Source of the DNA: Clostridiales bacterium
Lineage (GTDB): Bacteria > Bacillota > Clostridia > Christensenellales > Aristaeellaceae
Reading direction: 5' to 3'
Length of the DNA stretch: 43,639 nucleotides
Assembly: GCA_004557805.1 (NCBI GenBank)
Contig: SFFS01000005.1
Coordinates: 1-43,639 of the forward strand
The notes beneath the pieces are model-generated. The model ran no database searches, was not told the DNA's origin, and worked only from the letters and a program-made list of their open reading frames with translations. The position numbers and the translations under genes are program-made. Below, piece after piece: positions 32,413 through 39,930 of this stretch (the first letter of the stretch is position 1; each line of letters begins with the position of its first letter).

Positions 32413-33754
32413 TTTGGGCAATGTAGAAACAAACGCGCAGCGCATCGTCTCGGTCACGCCCGACGGCATCGCCGCCCGGAGCGGTTTGCGGCCGGGCGAT
32501 GCGCTTTGCGCCATAAACGGAGAGCCGGTGCTCGATCAAGTAGATTATCAGTTCCTGACGGCCAAACGGCATCTGACCGTTTCCGTTATCGGCGAAGACG
32601 GCGAAAAGCGCGCGGTAGAAATCCATAAGCTGGCGGAGGAACCGCTCGGTCTTGTGTTCTCCTCGACGCTGATGAGTAAGCCCCGCGTGTGCCGCAACAA
32701 GTGCGCGTTCTGCTTTATCGACCAGATGCCGCCCGGGCTGCGTGAATCGCTCTACGTTAAGGATGACGACTGGCGGCTTTCGCTGATGATGGGCAACTAC
32801 GTCACGCTGACGAATCTTTCCGAGGCCGAGTTCCGACGGATTATCGCCAGGCGGGCAAGCCCACTGTATATTTCCGTCCATGCGACCGATCCGGACGTGC
32901 GCGTCAGACTCATGCGCAACCCGAACGCCAGATACATCATGGATCATCTGCGCCGGTTTGCGGCGAACGGAATCAGCTTTCATTGCCAGATCGTGCTCTG
33001 CCCCGGCTGGAACGATGGCGAAGTGCTGGAGCGGACGCTGACCGACCTGACGGCGCTCTACCCTGCCGCGCGTTCGGCTGCGCTCGTGCCCGTCGGGCTG
33101 ACCGGCTATCGCGAGGGGCTGGAGCAGCTGGACGCGTATACCGTCGAAACGGCGTCCGTCGTGATCGATCAGGCCCAGCGCTGGCAGCAGAAAATGCTCG
33201 CGGAACATGGCACGCGCTTTGTGTTCCCCTCCGACGAGTTCTATTGCGAGGCGCATCGCCCCATCCCGCCGGACGAGGCGTACGAATCCTATCCACAGCT
33301 TGAGAACGGCGTGGGGCTTCTGAGCTGCTTTGAACGCGAGTTTCGTGCGGCGCAGCGTTTTCTGGGCGACGAGCCTGCCGTTCCGCGCCGCGTGCTCCTT
33401 GCGACGGGCGAATCCGTTGCGCCGTGGTTTGAACAGCTGCTGGCCACGCAGAAGTTTGAAGGCGTGCAGATTGAAATTCGTCCGATCAAGAATTACTTTT
33501 TCGGCGGGCATGTTACGGTAACGGGGCTTTTGACGGGCAGCGATTTTGTCCGCGGGCTGGAAGACTGCACGGCGGATGAAATCCTGATTTCAGAATCCAC
33601 GATGCGGCATGAAGGCCACGTTTTCCTCGACGATATGACGCTTGAGGAATTGCAGGCAAAAATCGGGATTCCGATTCACCCCGTCGGCAACGACGGAGGA
33701 GACTTTTTCAGCGCCATTCTCGGCGAACTGTATCAGCAGGAGGAGAACAGATGA
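32387..33754 (+). CDS. DUF512 radical SAM/PDZ protein
   Basis: A protein of about 455 residues of the DUF512 family, function unknown. An N-terminal PDZ-like part (RIVSVTPDGIAARSGLRPGD and ALCAINGEPVLDQVDYQF) is followed by a radical-SAM-like cysteine set (CRNKCAFC, key Cys at C-x3-C-x2-C) and the DUF512 core with FIDQMPPGLRESLYVKDDDW, LMMGNYVTLTNLSEAEFRRI, and LVPVGLTGYREGL. No ATG starts this frame; TTG at 32387 (inside the serS end) or TTG 32414 (two bases past the serS stop) are the candidates, and neither has a clear ribosome site. It overlaps der by four bases. Confidence 0.85.
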   Translation: MEKNTCAPDLGNVETNAQRIVSVTPDGIAARSGLRPGDALCAINGEPVLDQVDYQFLTAKRHLTVSVIGEDGEKRAVEIHKLAEEPLGLVFSSTLMSKPRVCRNKCAFCFIDQMPPGLRESLYVKDDDWRLSLMMGNYVTLTNLSEAEFRRIIARRASPLYISVHATDPDVRVRLMRNPNARYIMDHLRRFAANGISFHCQIVLCPGWNDGEVLERTLTDLTALYPAARSAALVPVGLTGYREGLEQLDAYTVETASVVIDQAQRWQQKMLAEHGTRFVFPSDEFYCEAHRPIPPDEAYESYPQLENGVGLLSCFEREFRAAQRFLGDEPAVPRRVLLATGESVAPWFEQLLATQKFEGVQIEIRPIKNYFFGGHVTVTGLLTGSDFVRGLEDCTADEILISESTMRHEGHVFLDDMTLEELQAKIGIPIHPVGNDGGDFFSAILGELYQQEENR

Positions 33755-35082
33755 CGGTAAAACCGCTGGTCGCGGTGGTCGGCCGCCCGAATGTGGGCAA
33801 ATCCACTTTCTTCAACAAAATCGCCGGGCAGCGCATCGCCATTGTCGAGGATGTGCCGGGTGTGACGCGCGACCGCGTCTGCGCGGACTGCGAATGGCTG
33901 AACTACCGCTTCACGCTCATCGACACCGGCGGAATTGATCCGCGCTCTACCGATCCGCTGCGCGTGCAGATGCGCCATCAGGCGGAAATCGCGATGGATA
34001 TGGCGGACGTGATTCTGTTTTTCGTCGATGGGAAACAGGGCCTGACGGCCGACGACGAGGACGTAGCCAACATGCTGCGCAAGGCGAAAGCGCCTGTGCT
34101 GCTCGTCGTCAATAAGCTCGATACCCCCGCCGTGCTTGATAACCGTTACGATTTCTATTCGCTCGGCATGGGCGATCCGCTGCCGGTTTCCAGCGTGAAC
34201 ATGATGGGCCTGGGAGATCTGCTCGACGAAGTGGTTCAGCATTTTCCGAAGCCCGAAGAAGCGCCCGAGGAAGAAGACACGCCGATCAAAATCGCCGTTG
34301 TCGGCCGGCCGAACGTGGGCAAGTCCACGCTCGTCAACCGGCTGCTTGGACAGGATCGCGTGATGGTTTCGGATATCCCCGGCACTACGCGCGACGCGAT
34401 CGACGTGCCTTTCGAAGTGGACGGTCAGCGATACACGCTGATCGACACCGCGGGCATCCGGCGCAAACGCGCCATCGAGGACGACTCGCTGGAGCGCTAC
34501 AGCGTCGTGCGTTCGCTGGCGGCCATTCGCCGCTGCGACGTGGCGTTGATCGTGCTCGACGCAAACGAGGGCGTGACCGAGCAGGACAGCAAAATTGCGG
34601 GCGTGGTTGAAAGCGAAGGCAAGGCGGCGCTCGTCGTCGTCAATAAGTGGGATACGATCGAGAAGGAAACCTCCACGATGGAAACCATGCGCAAGCAGGT
34701 GCTTTCCGATCTGAAATTTATGGCATGGGCGCCGGTGCTGTTCCTTTCGGCGCTGACGGGTTCCCGCGTGCAGAAGCTGATGGGCGCTGTGAGCGAAGCG
34801 TATGCGCAGACCTGCAAGCGCGTTACGACGGGCGTTCTCAACGACGTGTTGGCCGACGCGCAGCTGGCGCAGCAGACGCCGATGTCCGGCGGACGCCGCC
34901 TGAAGATCTATTACGGCACGCAGCAGAGCACGCAGCCGCCGACATTCGTGCTGTTCGTCAACGATACCGACCTGATGCATTTCGCCTATGAGCGCTACTT
35001 GGAGAACCAGTTCCGCAAGGCGTTCGGGTTCGAGGGCACGCCCATACGCTTTATTCTTCGCGAGAAGAAGAAGGAGGACTGA
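33751..35082 (+). CDS. der: Der/EngA, double-domain ribosome-assembly GTPase
   Basis: Der (EngA) is an essential GTPase that matures the large ribosomal subunit. The 443-residue protein has two tandem GTPase domains: the first with VVGRPNVGKSTFFNKI (near residue 10), DTGG and NKLDTP, the second with VVGRPNVGKSTLVNRLLGQD (near residue 187), DTAGIRRKRAIEDDSLERYS and NKWDTIEK. A C-terminal KH-like domain follows, containing MSGGRRLKIYYGTQQSTQPP then FVLFVNDTDLMHFAYERYLE. Start ATG overlaps the DUF512 stop (ATGA). It is next to plsY, an order known from other Clostridia. Confidence 0.97.
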   Translation: MTVKPLVAVVGRPNVGKSTFFNKIAGQRIAIVEDVPGVTRDRVCADCEWLNYRFTLIDTGGIDPRSTDPLRVQMRHQAEIAMDMADVILFFVDGKQGLTADDEDVANMLRKAKAPVLLVVNKLDTPAVLDNRYDFYSLGMGDPLPVSSVNMMGLGDLLDEVVQHFPKPEEAPEEEDTPIKIAVVGRPNVGKSTLVNRLLGQDRVMVSDIPGTTRDAIDVPFEVDGQRYTLIDTAGIRRKRAIEDDSLERYSVVRSLAAIRRCDVALIVLDANEGVTEQDSKIAGVVESEGKAALVVVNKWDTIEKETSTMETMRKQVLSDLKFMAWAPVLFLSALTGSRVQKLMGAVSEAYAQTCKRVTTGVLNDVLADAQLAQQTPMSGGRRLKIYYGTQQSTQPPTFVLFVNDTDLMHFAYERYLENQFRKAFGFEGTPIRFILREKKKED

Positions 35083-35083
35083 C

Positions 35084-35701
35084 ATGGTCTTGTGGCTGCT
35101 GCTCGCTTCCGCCGCGATTGGCTATCTGCTCGGAAATTTTCAGACGGGGCTGGTCGTTGGCTGGGCTTCACGCAAGATTGACCTGCGCATGCACGGCAGC
35201 GGAGGTACGGGCGCGACGAACGCGCTGCGCACGCTCGGCAAGGGCGGCGCGCTGCTGACGTTCCTTGGAGATTTTGTCAAAGGAACGCTCGCCTCCCTGC
35301 TGGGTCTTGCCGTCGCCGGTCAGGCGGGACAGCTGGTCGCTTCGCTTTTCGCGGTGATCGGCCATATCTGGCCTGTTTTCTTCCGCTTCCGCGGCGGAAA
35401 GGGCGTAACGACGTCGGTCGGCTCGATGGTGATTGCGTTTCCGGTTCCGGTCGCCTGTGCGGCGGCCGTCAGCATCGCGCTGATGGCGTTGACGAGATAC
35501 GTTTCGCTGGCGAATATCGCCGCAGAATTCTGCTTCGGCATTTATGCGATCATCTGGGGCGTTTGCAGCGGGAACGCGCTTGTCGCCATAATCGGCGCGC
35601 TGATTCCGGCGCTCGTTATCTTTGCGCATCGGACGAACATTCGCCGGCTGCTCAACGGCAAGGAAAATAAGCTGAGCTTCAAAAAGGCCGGGAAGACATA
35701 A
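35084..35701 (+). CDS. plsY: PlsY, acyl-phosphate:glycerol-3-phosphate acyltransferase
   Basis: PlsY transfers an acyl group from acyl-phosphate to glycerol 3-phosphate, the first step of phospholipid synthesis. The 205-residue integral membrane protein has five or so transmembrane segments and the family motifs GSGGTGATNALRTLGKGGAL, FRGGKGVTTSVGSM and the C-terminal AHRTNIRRLLNGKENKLSF. The start MVLWLLLASAAIGYLLGN lies one base past the der stop, with GGAGG just upstream. The short first motif GSGG departs slightly from the usual GSGN, and catalysis may still be normal. Its stop codon is inside the terminator hairpin at 35687. Confidence 0.95.
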   Translation: MVLWLLLASAAIGYLLGNFQTGLVVGWASRKIDLRMHGSGGTGATNALRTLGKGGALLTFLGDFVKGTLASLLGLAVAGQAGQLVASLFAVIGHIWPVFFRFRGGKGVTTSVGSMVIAFPVPVACAAAVSIALMALTRYVSLANIAAEFCFGIYAIIWGVCSGNALVAIIGALIPALVIFAHRTNIRRLLNGKENKLSFKKAGKT

Positions 35702-35711
35702 TTTTCCCGGC
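35687..35711 (+). terminator. Hairpin at the end of plsY
   Basis: GCCGGGAA and TTCCCGGC pair in an 8-bp stem enclosing the plsY stop codon. The U-run is short (it lies inside the loop side), so it may be a weak terminator or stabilising stem. Confidence 0.5.
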
Positions 35712-35756
35712 AGGGTTTACGCATACGGTTCCGTCTTTTTCAGGGAGGGATTGCGC

Positions 35757-36386
35757 ATGAACCTGCAGAAAGCAAAAGATACGCTGATCCAACAGGCTGC
35801 CGCCGGCGACGCCTCCGCTTTTGAAGCGTTAATGGCGCCGTACGAGCGGCAGCTTTATTCGCTTTGCCTGCGCATTGCCGGAAACCGCGAGGATGCGCTC
35901 GACTGCGCGCAGGAAGCGATGCTGCGCATCTGGCGATCTCTGCCGAAATACCGTTATCAGTCGGCGCTTACGACATGGTGCTACCGCATTGCCACGAACA
36001 CATGTCTCGATTTGCTGCGCAGACAAAAATACCGACCGTCGGTTTCTTTAGATCAGATGACAGACGAGGGCTTCTCGCCTGCCGAGGACGAGGAGCACGA
36101 GAGCAATCCCGAAGCGAATTTTGAATTATCGGCGCGCAAGCGCGCTTTGACCGAGGCCATCGCGGCGCTTCCTCCCAACCTGCGCGCGGCGCTGGTGCTG
36201 CGCGATGTGGAAGGCCTTCCCTATGATGAAATTTCCGAAATTCTCGCGCTGCCGGGCGGCACGGTTCGTTCGCGGATCAGCCGCGCAAGGGAGAAGCTGA
36301 AAGAACTGCTGACGAAAGACTGCCAAAATGTGGAACTTTTTCCTTCGGTAAACGTCAAAGCTGATGAAGGGAGGCGACAGGCATGA
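35757..36386 (+). CDS. ECF-type RNA polymerase sigma factor
   Basis: A 209-residue extracytoplasmic-function sigma factor. Region 2 is visible as AFEALMAPYERQLYSLCLRI, NREDALDCAQEAMLRIWRSL and YQSALTTWCYRIATNTCLDL; region 4 has AALPPNLRAALVLRDVEGLP, YDEISEILALPGGTVRSRIS and RAREKLKELL. The start ATG 35757 follows GGGAGGGA; the frame also opens at TTG 35751. Its stop overlaps the ATG of the next gene by four bases, the pattern of a sigma factor followed by its own regulator. The N-terminal and C-terminal parts together are typical of RpoE-like factors of about 180-210 residues. Confidence 0.93.
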   Translation: MNLQKAKDTLIQQAAAGDASAFEALMAPYERQLYSLCLRIAGNREDALDCAQEAMLRIWRSLPKYRYQSALTTWCYRIATNTCLDLLRRQKYRPSVSLDQMTDEGFSPAEDEEHESNPEANFELSARKRALTEAIAALPPNLRAALVLRDVEGLPYDEISEILALPGGTVRSRISRAREKLKELLTKDCQNVELFPSVNVKADEGRRQA

Positions 36387-37552
36387 ACGAAAAGCGCAAT
36401 TTCCTGCCCGACGACGCGCCTTCCGATTATCAGCAAATCGCCGCAGACCTGCGCTGCCTGAACGACGGCGTGGAACCGCCCGAGGCGTTCCGTACCGGAT
36501 GGCGCGCGGCTGTGGAAAAGGAGGCGTTCCGAATGAAAACCACGAATCTCCCCCGCCGCCCCATGCGCCGCGCCCGTCAGGCGCTTGCCGTCGCTGCCGC
36601 CGCTGTATTTCTCATCGGCGGTACGGCTTTGACCCGCGCGTTTTATCCCGGCGCAGGCGGCAGTCCGTCGACATACGCCGACGACTCTTTCGCGGATTAC
36701 GCAACCTATCAATACGCGGATTCGCGCGCGCCGATGCTTGCGACGAATTACAGCAGCGCGGCAAAAAACAGCGTGGTCACGCTGGATGAAGTCGCTTCGC
36801 CAGATTCAGTCGCCGCCGCAAATGATGCGGCCGCACAGCAGCGTCTTGTCATTCTGCGCACGGCGAGCGTGAGCATCTCGTCGACGAACTACGACGCAGA
36901 TCTTCAGCGCGTGCTTGACGCGGCCGAACAGGTCAGCGGCTGGTCGGAATATCAGTCCTCCGAGAATGACGGTGCTTCCCGCCGCCGCACGAGCATGACG
37001 CTGCGCATTCCCGCCGCGTCGCTGGACGATTTTCTGGATACGCTCAGCCAGATCGGCGTGGTGACGAACCTGGAAACGAGCACACAGGACGTTTCCTCCA
37101 ATTATTACGATACGCAGAGCCGGATGGAAATCTACATTGCCCAGCGTGAACGGATGACGGAGCTGCTTTCGCAGGCGGAAGACATGGCCGACATCATCGA
37201 AATTGAAAACAGCCTGTCCGATTTGCAATACAGGATCGAATCGCTTCAGGGCTCCCTCAAGCATTGGGACTCTTACGCTGAAACGTCGGTGGTCAACCTC
37301 AGCCTGCGTGAAATCGCCGTCAGCGAAGACAAGGTGGAAGCAGGGCTTTTCCAGCGGCTGGGCGATGCAGTGAAGGTGTCCATTCGCAGCGCCGGCGAGT
37401 TCTTTTCGGACATGCTGATTTTCCTGGTGCTGGCGCTGCCCTATCTTGCCGCCGTGGCGGCGGTTACGGTGTTGATCGCGCTTTGCGCGCGCAAAAGAAA
37501 GGCGCGCAGGCGCCTACAAAACAGCGAGCAATTTGAAAGGGATCACGAATGA
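36383..37552 (+). CDS. DUF4349 membrane protein, possible anti-sigma partner of the ECF factor
   Basis: A 389-residue protein. The first 70 residues are cytoplasmic and hydrophilic (DYQQIAADLRCLNDGVEPPE, AFRTGWRAAVEKEAFRMKTT), then a transmembrane segment (ALAVAAAAVFLIGGTALTRA, about residues 72-92), an extracytoplasmic DUF4349 domain with the conserved VILRTASVSISSTNYDADLQ, the coiled-coil-like NYYDTQSRMEIYIAQRERMT and LSDLQYRIESLQGSLKHWDS region, and a C-terminal transmembrane segment (LIFLVLALPYLAAVAAVTVL). The close coupling to the ECF gene and the membrane layout suggest it holds or releases that sigma factor; this is inference. No zinc-binding HxxxCxxC motif of the usual anti-sigma factors is present. 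Confidence 0.75.
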   Translation: MNEKRNFLPDDAPSDYQQIAADLRCLNDGVEPPEAFRTGWRAAVEKEAFRMKTTNLPRRPMRRARQALAVAAAAVFLIGGTALTRAFYPGAGGSPSTYADDSFADYATYQYADSRAPMLATNYSSAAKNSVVTLDEVASPDSVAAANDAAAQQRLVILRTASVSISSTNYDADLQRVLDAAEQVSGWSEYQSSENDGASRRRTSMTLRIPAASLDDFLDTLSQIGVVTNLETSTQDVSSNYYDTQSRMEIYIAQRERMTELLSQAEDMADIIEIENSLSDLQYRIESLQGSLKHWDSYAETSVVNLSLREIAVSEDKVEAGLFQRLGDAVKVSIRSAGEFFSDMLIFLVLALPYLAAVAAVTVLIALCARKRKARRRLQNSEQFERDHE

Positions 37553-38415
37553 GATTTGACGCATACTGCTTGCCCTGTCTGATGCATCAGGTGGTGAAAG
37601 TGGCCGAGCTGTCGGGCGAAAAAGAGAACGAGACGCTTTACCGCAAGGTGTTCGAGCACCTGGCCGAAGGCCGCCTTTTCCGTACGGCGCCGGAGCTTTT
37701 TGGCGAAACCGTCGCCCTTATAGCGGAAGAAACCGGCTGCAAGGATCCCTACCGCGAAACGCGAAGCCATTTCAACCGGATTTTTTTGCAGCTGCTCCCA
37801 AAGTTTGACGCGGCCATTTCCGCCGCCGCCGATCCGTTTGCGCAGGCGGTGCGCTATGCGATTATGGGCAACATCATCGATTTCGGGCAGGTTCACGCGT
37901 TTGATTCCGACGACGTGCTTCGCTTTTTTCATGAAGCCGATGCACGCGAATATGCAATCGACGAGGTTGAATCGCTCCGCACGGCGCTGAAGGGCGCAGG
38001 GCGTGTGCTCTATCTGGGCGACAACTGCGGCGAAATCTGTCTGGATAAGCTGCTTCTCAAGCAGATTCGGCTGCTCGCTCCGCAGGCAAAGCTGACCTTC
38101 GGCGTGCGCGGCGCGCCGATCATCAACGATTCCATCGAGGAGGACGCGCGGTTCGTAGGCATCGACGAATACGCAGAAATTATCAGCAACGGCAGCATCT
38201 GCTGCGGAACGATCCTCCCCAGGACGAGCGAAGCGTTCCGCGCGGCGTATCAGGTCGCCGATGTTGTGATTTCCAAAGGCCAGGGCAATTACGAAAGCCT
38301 GAACGACGAGCGCGGCAAGGAAATTTACTTCCTGCTGATGGCCAAATGCGCCATCATCGCGCAGAAAATCGGCGTACCGGTCAATAGCCAGCTGTGCATG
38401 AAAAGCTGCGGATAA
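37549..38415 (+). CDS. DUF89 family phosphatase (ARMT1-like)
   Basis: A 288-residue member of the DUF89 family, metal-dependent phosphatases that clear damaged metabolites (fructose 1-phosphate, 4'-phosphopantetheine derivatives and others). It starts MRFDAYCLPCLMHQVVKVAE with the Cys pair CLPC. The core has VLYLGDNCGEICLDKLLL (the conserved D-N-C-G-E), LTFGVRGAPIINDSIEEDAR, DEYAEIISNGSICCGTILPR and VVISKGQGNYESLND. ATG overlaps the previous stop (ATGA), so it belongs to the ECF/DUF4349 unit and ends at the terminator at 38424. Which metabolite it acts on cannot be told from sequence. Confidence 0.9.
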   Translation: MRFDAYCLPCLMHQVVKVAELSGEKENETLYRKVFEHLAEGRLFRTAPELFGETVALIAEETGCKDPYRETRSHFNRIFLQLLPKFDAAISAAADPFAQAVRYAIMGNIIDFGQVHAFDSDDVLRFFHEADAREYAIDEVESLRTALKGAGRVLYLGDNCGEICLDKLLLKQIRLLAPQAKLTFGVRGAPIINDSIEEDARFVGIDEYAEIISNGSICCGTILPRTSEAFRAAYQVADVVISKGQGNYESLNDERGKEIYFLLMAKCAIIAQKIGVPVNSQLCMKSCG

Positions 38416-38423
38416 AAATTTAA

Positions 38424-38440
38424 GGGGCGCTCAGCGCCCC
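38424..38440. terminator. Terminator between DUF89 and nadR
   Basis: GGGGCGC-TCA-GCGCCCC is a perfect 7-bp stem followed by TTTTTTT on the plus strand. On the minus strand TTAAATTTTT follows, so it can also end the nadR transcript. Confidence 0.9.
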
Positions 38441-38448
38441 TTTTTTTC

Positions 38449-39501
38449 TTATACCCGAAGCATTTCTTCTACCAGCTGAATGGCCTTTAAATAGTTTTCG
38501 TTATGCGTACCGCGCAGAATATGATAGTTCGTCACGCCGCACTCGGCCATCATCGCCTTGAGCATATCGTCGTTTTTTTTGCGTGCTTCCGGATTGCCGT
38601 GAATGCGCAGCCGGTCGGCCACCCACTCGCCCACCGGCTCCAGATACAGGATCAGATCGAACTTGGAGAACCGGCCGATATACTCCGCCAGCTCGATATT
38701 CGTATGCTCGTAAAGCCGCGCGTAGAAGTTCGTTACGATCGCGTCCGTATCGCAGAAGAATACCTTGTTCGCTTCTTTGCGCGCTTTCACTTCGAGCATT
38801 TTCTGCCCGTAGAGGAACTCGGGATAGATGCTGATATCCGGCTGTCCCGTGCCGTATTCCTCGCAGACGACGCGGCCGTATTCATCGGTATACGATGTGG
38901 AATAGAACTTCGCCAGCTTGCGCGCGAGCGTGGTTTTGCCGCAGCTTTCCGTGCCGGTAATGAGAACCGATTTGTTCAGCAGATGCTGATACGTGCGCGG
39001 CAGCAGATAATACGATTCCATCGTCGGGCTGGTGCGGATTTTCGTACCGCGGATCGACATGATCGTGCGGTCGCGGTCGATGATGCGGTGCTCCGCCCAC
39101 GGGTACGCCCTGCGGTACGACTCGTCCATTTCCGGCCGGCTGGAATAGCATACGTCGAACCGGCCGATATTCTCTTCAACCAGGCGCGCTTCGGCCTCCC
39201 AATCGTCCACGCCGTGCGCAAGCGCGTAATCATGCGCTTTGTCGCAATCGATCGCCACAACCTGCACGTTCGGGAACGCCGCCAGCTCGCGCTGAATGAC
39301 CAGCATGCGCAGCCGCCAGTTCAGGAATTTCGGATCGAACCTGCAATGGGAAGAATCGGCCAGGATCGTTTTCTCTTCCTGCGTGTTGTAAAACAGCACG
39401 ACGTAGACCTTCTCGCATTCGCCCAGCGCGTACAGCGCGCAATGCAGGTGTCCCTTGTGGAACGGCATGAACTTTCCGCCGTAAAATCCGACCTTATACA
39501 T
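38449..39501 (-). CDS. nadR: NadR-type NMN adenylyltransferase/nicotinamide riboside kinase
   Basis: A 350-residue two-domain NAD salvage enzyme: an N-terminal nucleotidyltransferase (start MYKVGFYGGKFMPFHKGHLH, with the H-x-G-H motif; IMSIRGTKIRTSPT is the second motif) and a C-terminal kinase (SVLITGTESCGKTTLARKLA, P-loop; KVFFCDTDAIVTNFYARLYE). The E. coli protein has an extra N-terminal DNA-binding domain, absent here, so no transcription role is expected. The start follows GGAGGTATAC; the frame extends nine codons further without similarity. No PnuC transporter is adjacent. The promoter at 39536-39564 drives it. Confidence 0.92.
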   Translation of the reverse strand: MYKVGFYGGKFMPFHKGHLHCALYALGECEKVYVVLFYNTQEEKTILADSSHCRFDPKFLNWRLRMLVIQRELAAFPNVQVVAIDCDKAHDYALAHGVDDWEAEARLVEENIGRFDVCYSSRPEMDESYRRAYPWAEHRIIDRDRTIMSIRGTKIRTSPTMESYYLLPRTYQHLLNKSVLITGTESCGKTTLARKLAKFYSTSYTDEYGRVVCEEYGTGQPDISIYPEFLYGQKMLEVKARKEANKVFFCDTDAIVTNFYARLYEHTNIELAEYIGRFSKFDLILYLEPVGEWVADRLRIHGNPEARKKNDDMLKAMMAECGVTNYHILRGTHNENYLKAIQLVEEMLRV

Positions 39502-39535
39502 GTATACCTCCGTTTTTTCGCCTGCCATTTCTGCT

Positions 39536-39564
39536 ACTATATTCTATTTTTATCCGCTCGTCAA
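39536..39564 (-). promoter_or_regulatory. Sigma-A promoter for nadR
   Basis: On the minus strand TTGACG (39564-39559), 17 bases, then TATAGT (39541-39536), about 35 bases before the nadR start. Confidence 0.7.
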
Positions 39565-39605
39565 CCAAAAAAGCGCAACTTCCCTCTTCCTTTGAAGCAA
39601 AAATG

Positions 39606-39614
39606 TGTTATACT
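39606..39614 (+). promoter_or_regulatory. Extended -10 element before the ACT gene
   Basis: TGTTATACT (TGn plus TATACT) lies 34 bases before the ACT-protein start; the -35 region is not well matched. Confidence 0.45.
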
Positions 39615-39647
39615 CTATGCCATACCACGCACAAGAAAGGATTTGCC

Positions 39648-39917
39648 ATGAAAGCATTGGTAACGGTTATCGGCCGCGATAAAGTCGGCATCATTGCCGG
39701 CGTCTGCGCGCGCCTTGCGGAATCCAACATCAATATTCTCGACATCACGCAGACCGTTCTGCAGGGGTATTTTACGATGATGATGATCGTCGATCTTTCA
39801 GCAGCTACGCTGCCTTTTGACGAAATCCGCGGCAGTCTGGATGCATACGGCGAAACGCTCGGCGTGAGCATTCGCATCCAGCGCACGGACACCTTCGACG
39901 CCATGCATCAAATCTGA
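39648..39917 (+). CDS. ACT-domain protein (UPF0237/GcvR-like)
   Basis: An 89-residue protein made of a single ACT domain: ALVTVIGRDKVGIIAGVCAR, LAESNINILDITQTVLQGYF, and FTMMMIVDLSAA. Such proteins (UPF0237) usually sit immediately before a UPF0210/DUF711 gene, as here, where only 13 bases separate them. A ligand-sensing subunit is inferred; no enzyme residues are present. The start ATG 39648 is preceded by AGAAAGGATTTGCC. Length is typical for the family. Confidence 0.93.
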   Translation: MKALVTVIGRDKVGIIAGVCARLAESNINILDITQTVLQGYFTMMMIVDLSAATLPFDEIRGSLDAYGETLGVSIRIQRTDTFDAMHQI

Positions 39918-39930
39918 CAGGAGCAGCGCC

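Noticed and set aside
30997..32514. 505-residue minus-strand open frame
   Set aside because: Opposite nrdR and serS, both of which are clear.
33733..35085. 450-residue minus-strand open frame
   Set aside because: Exactly opposite der, whose two GTPase domains are unambiguous.
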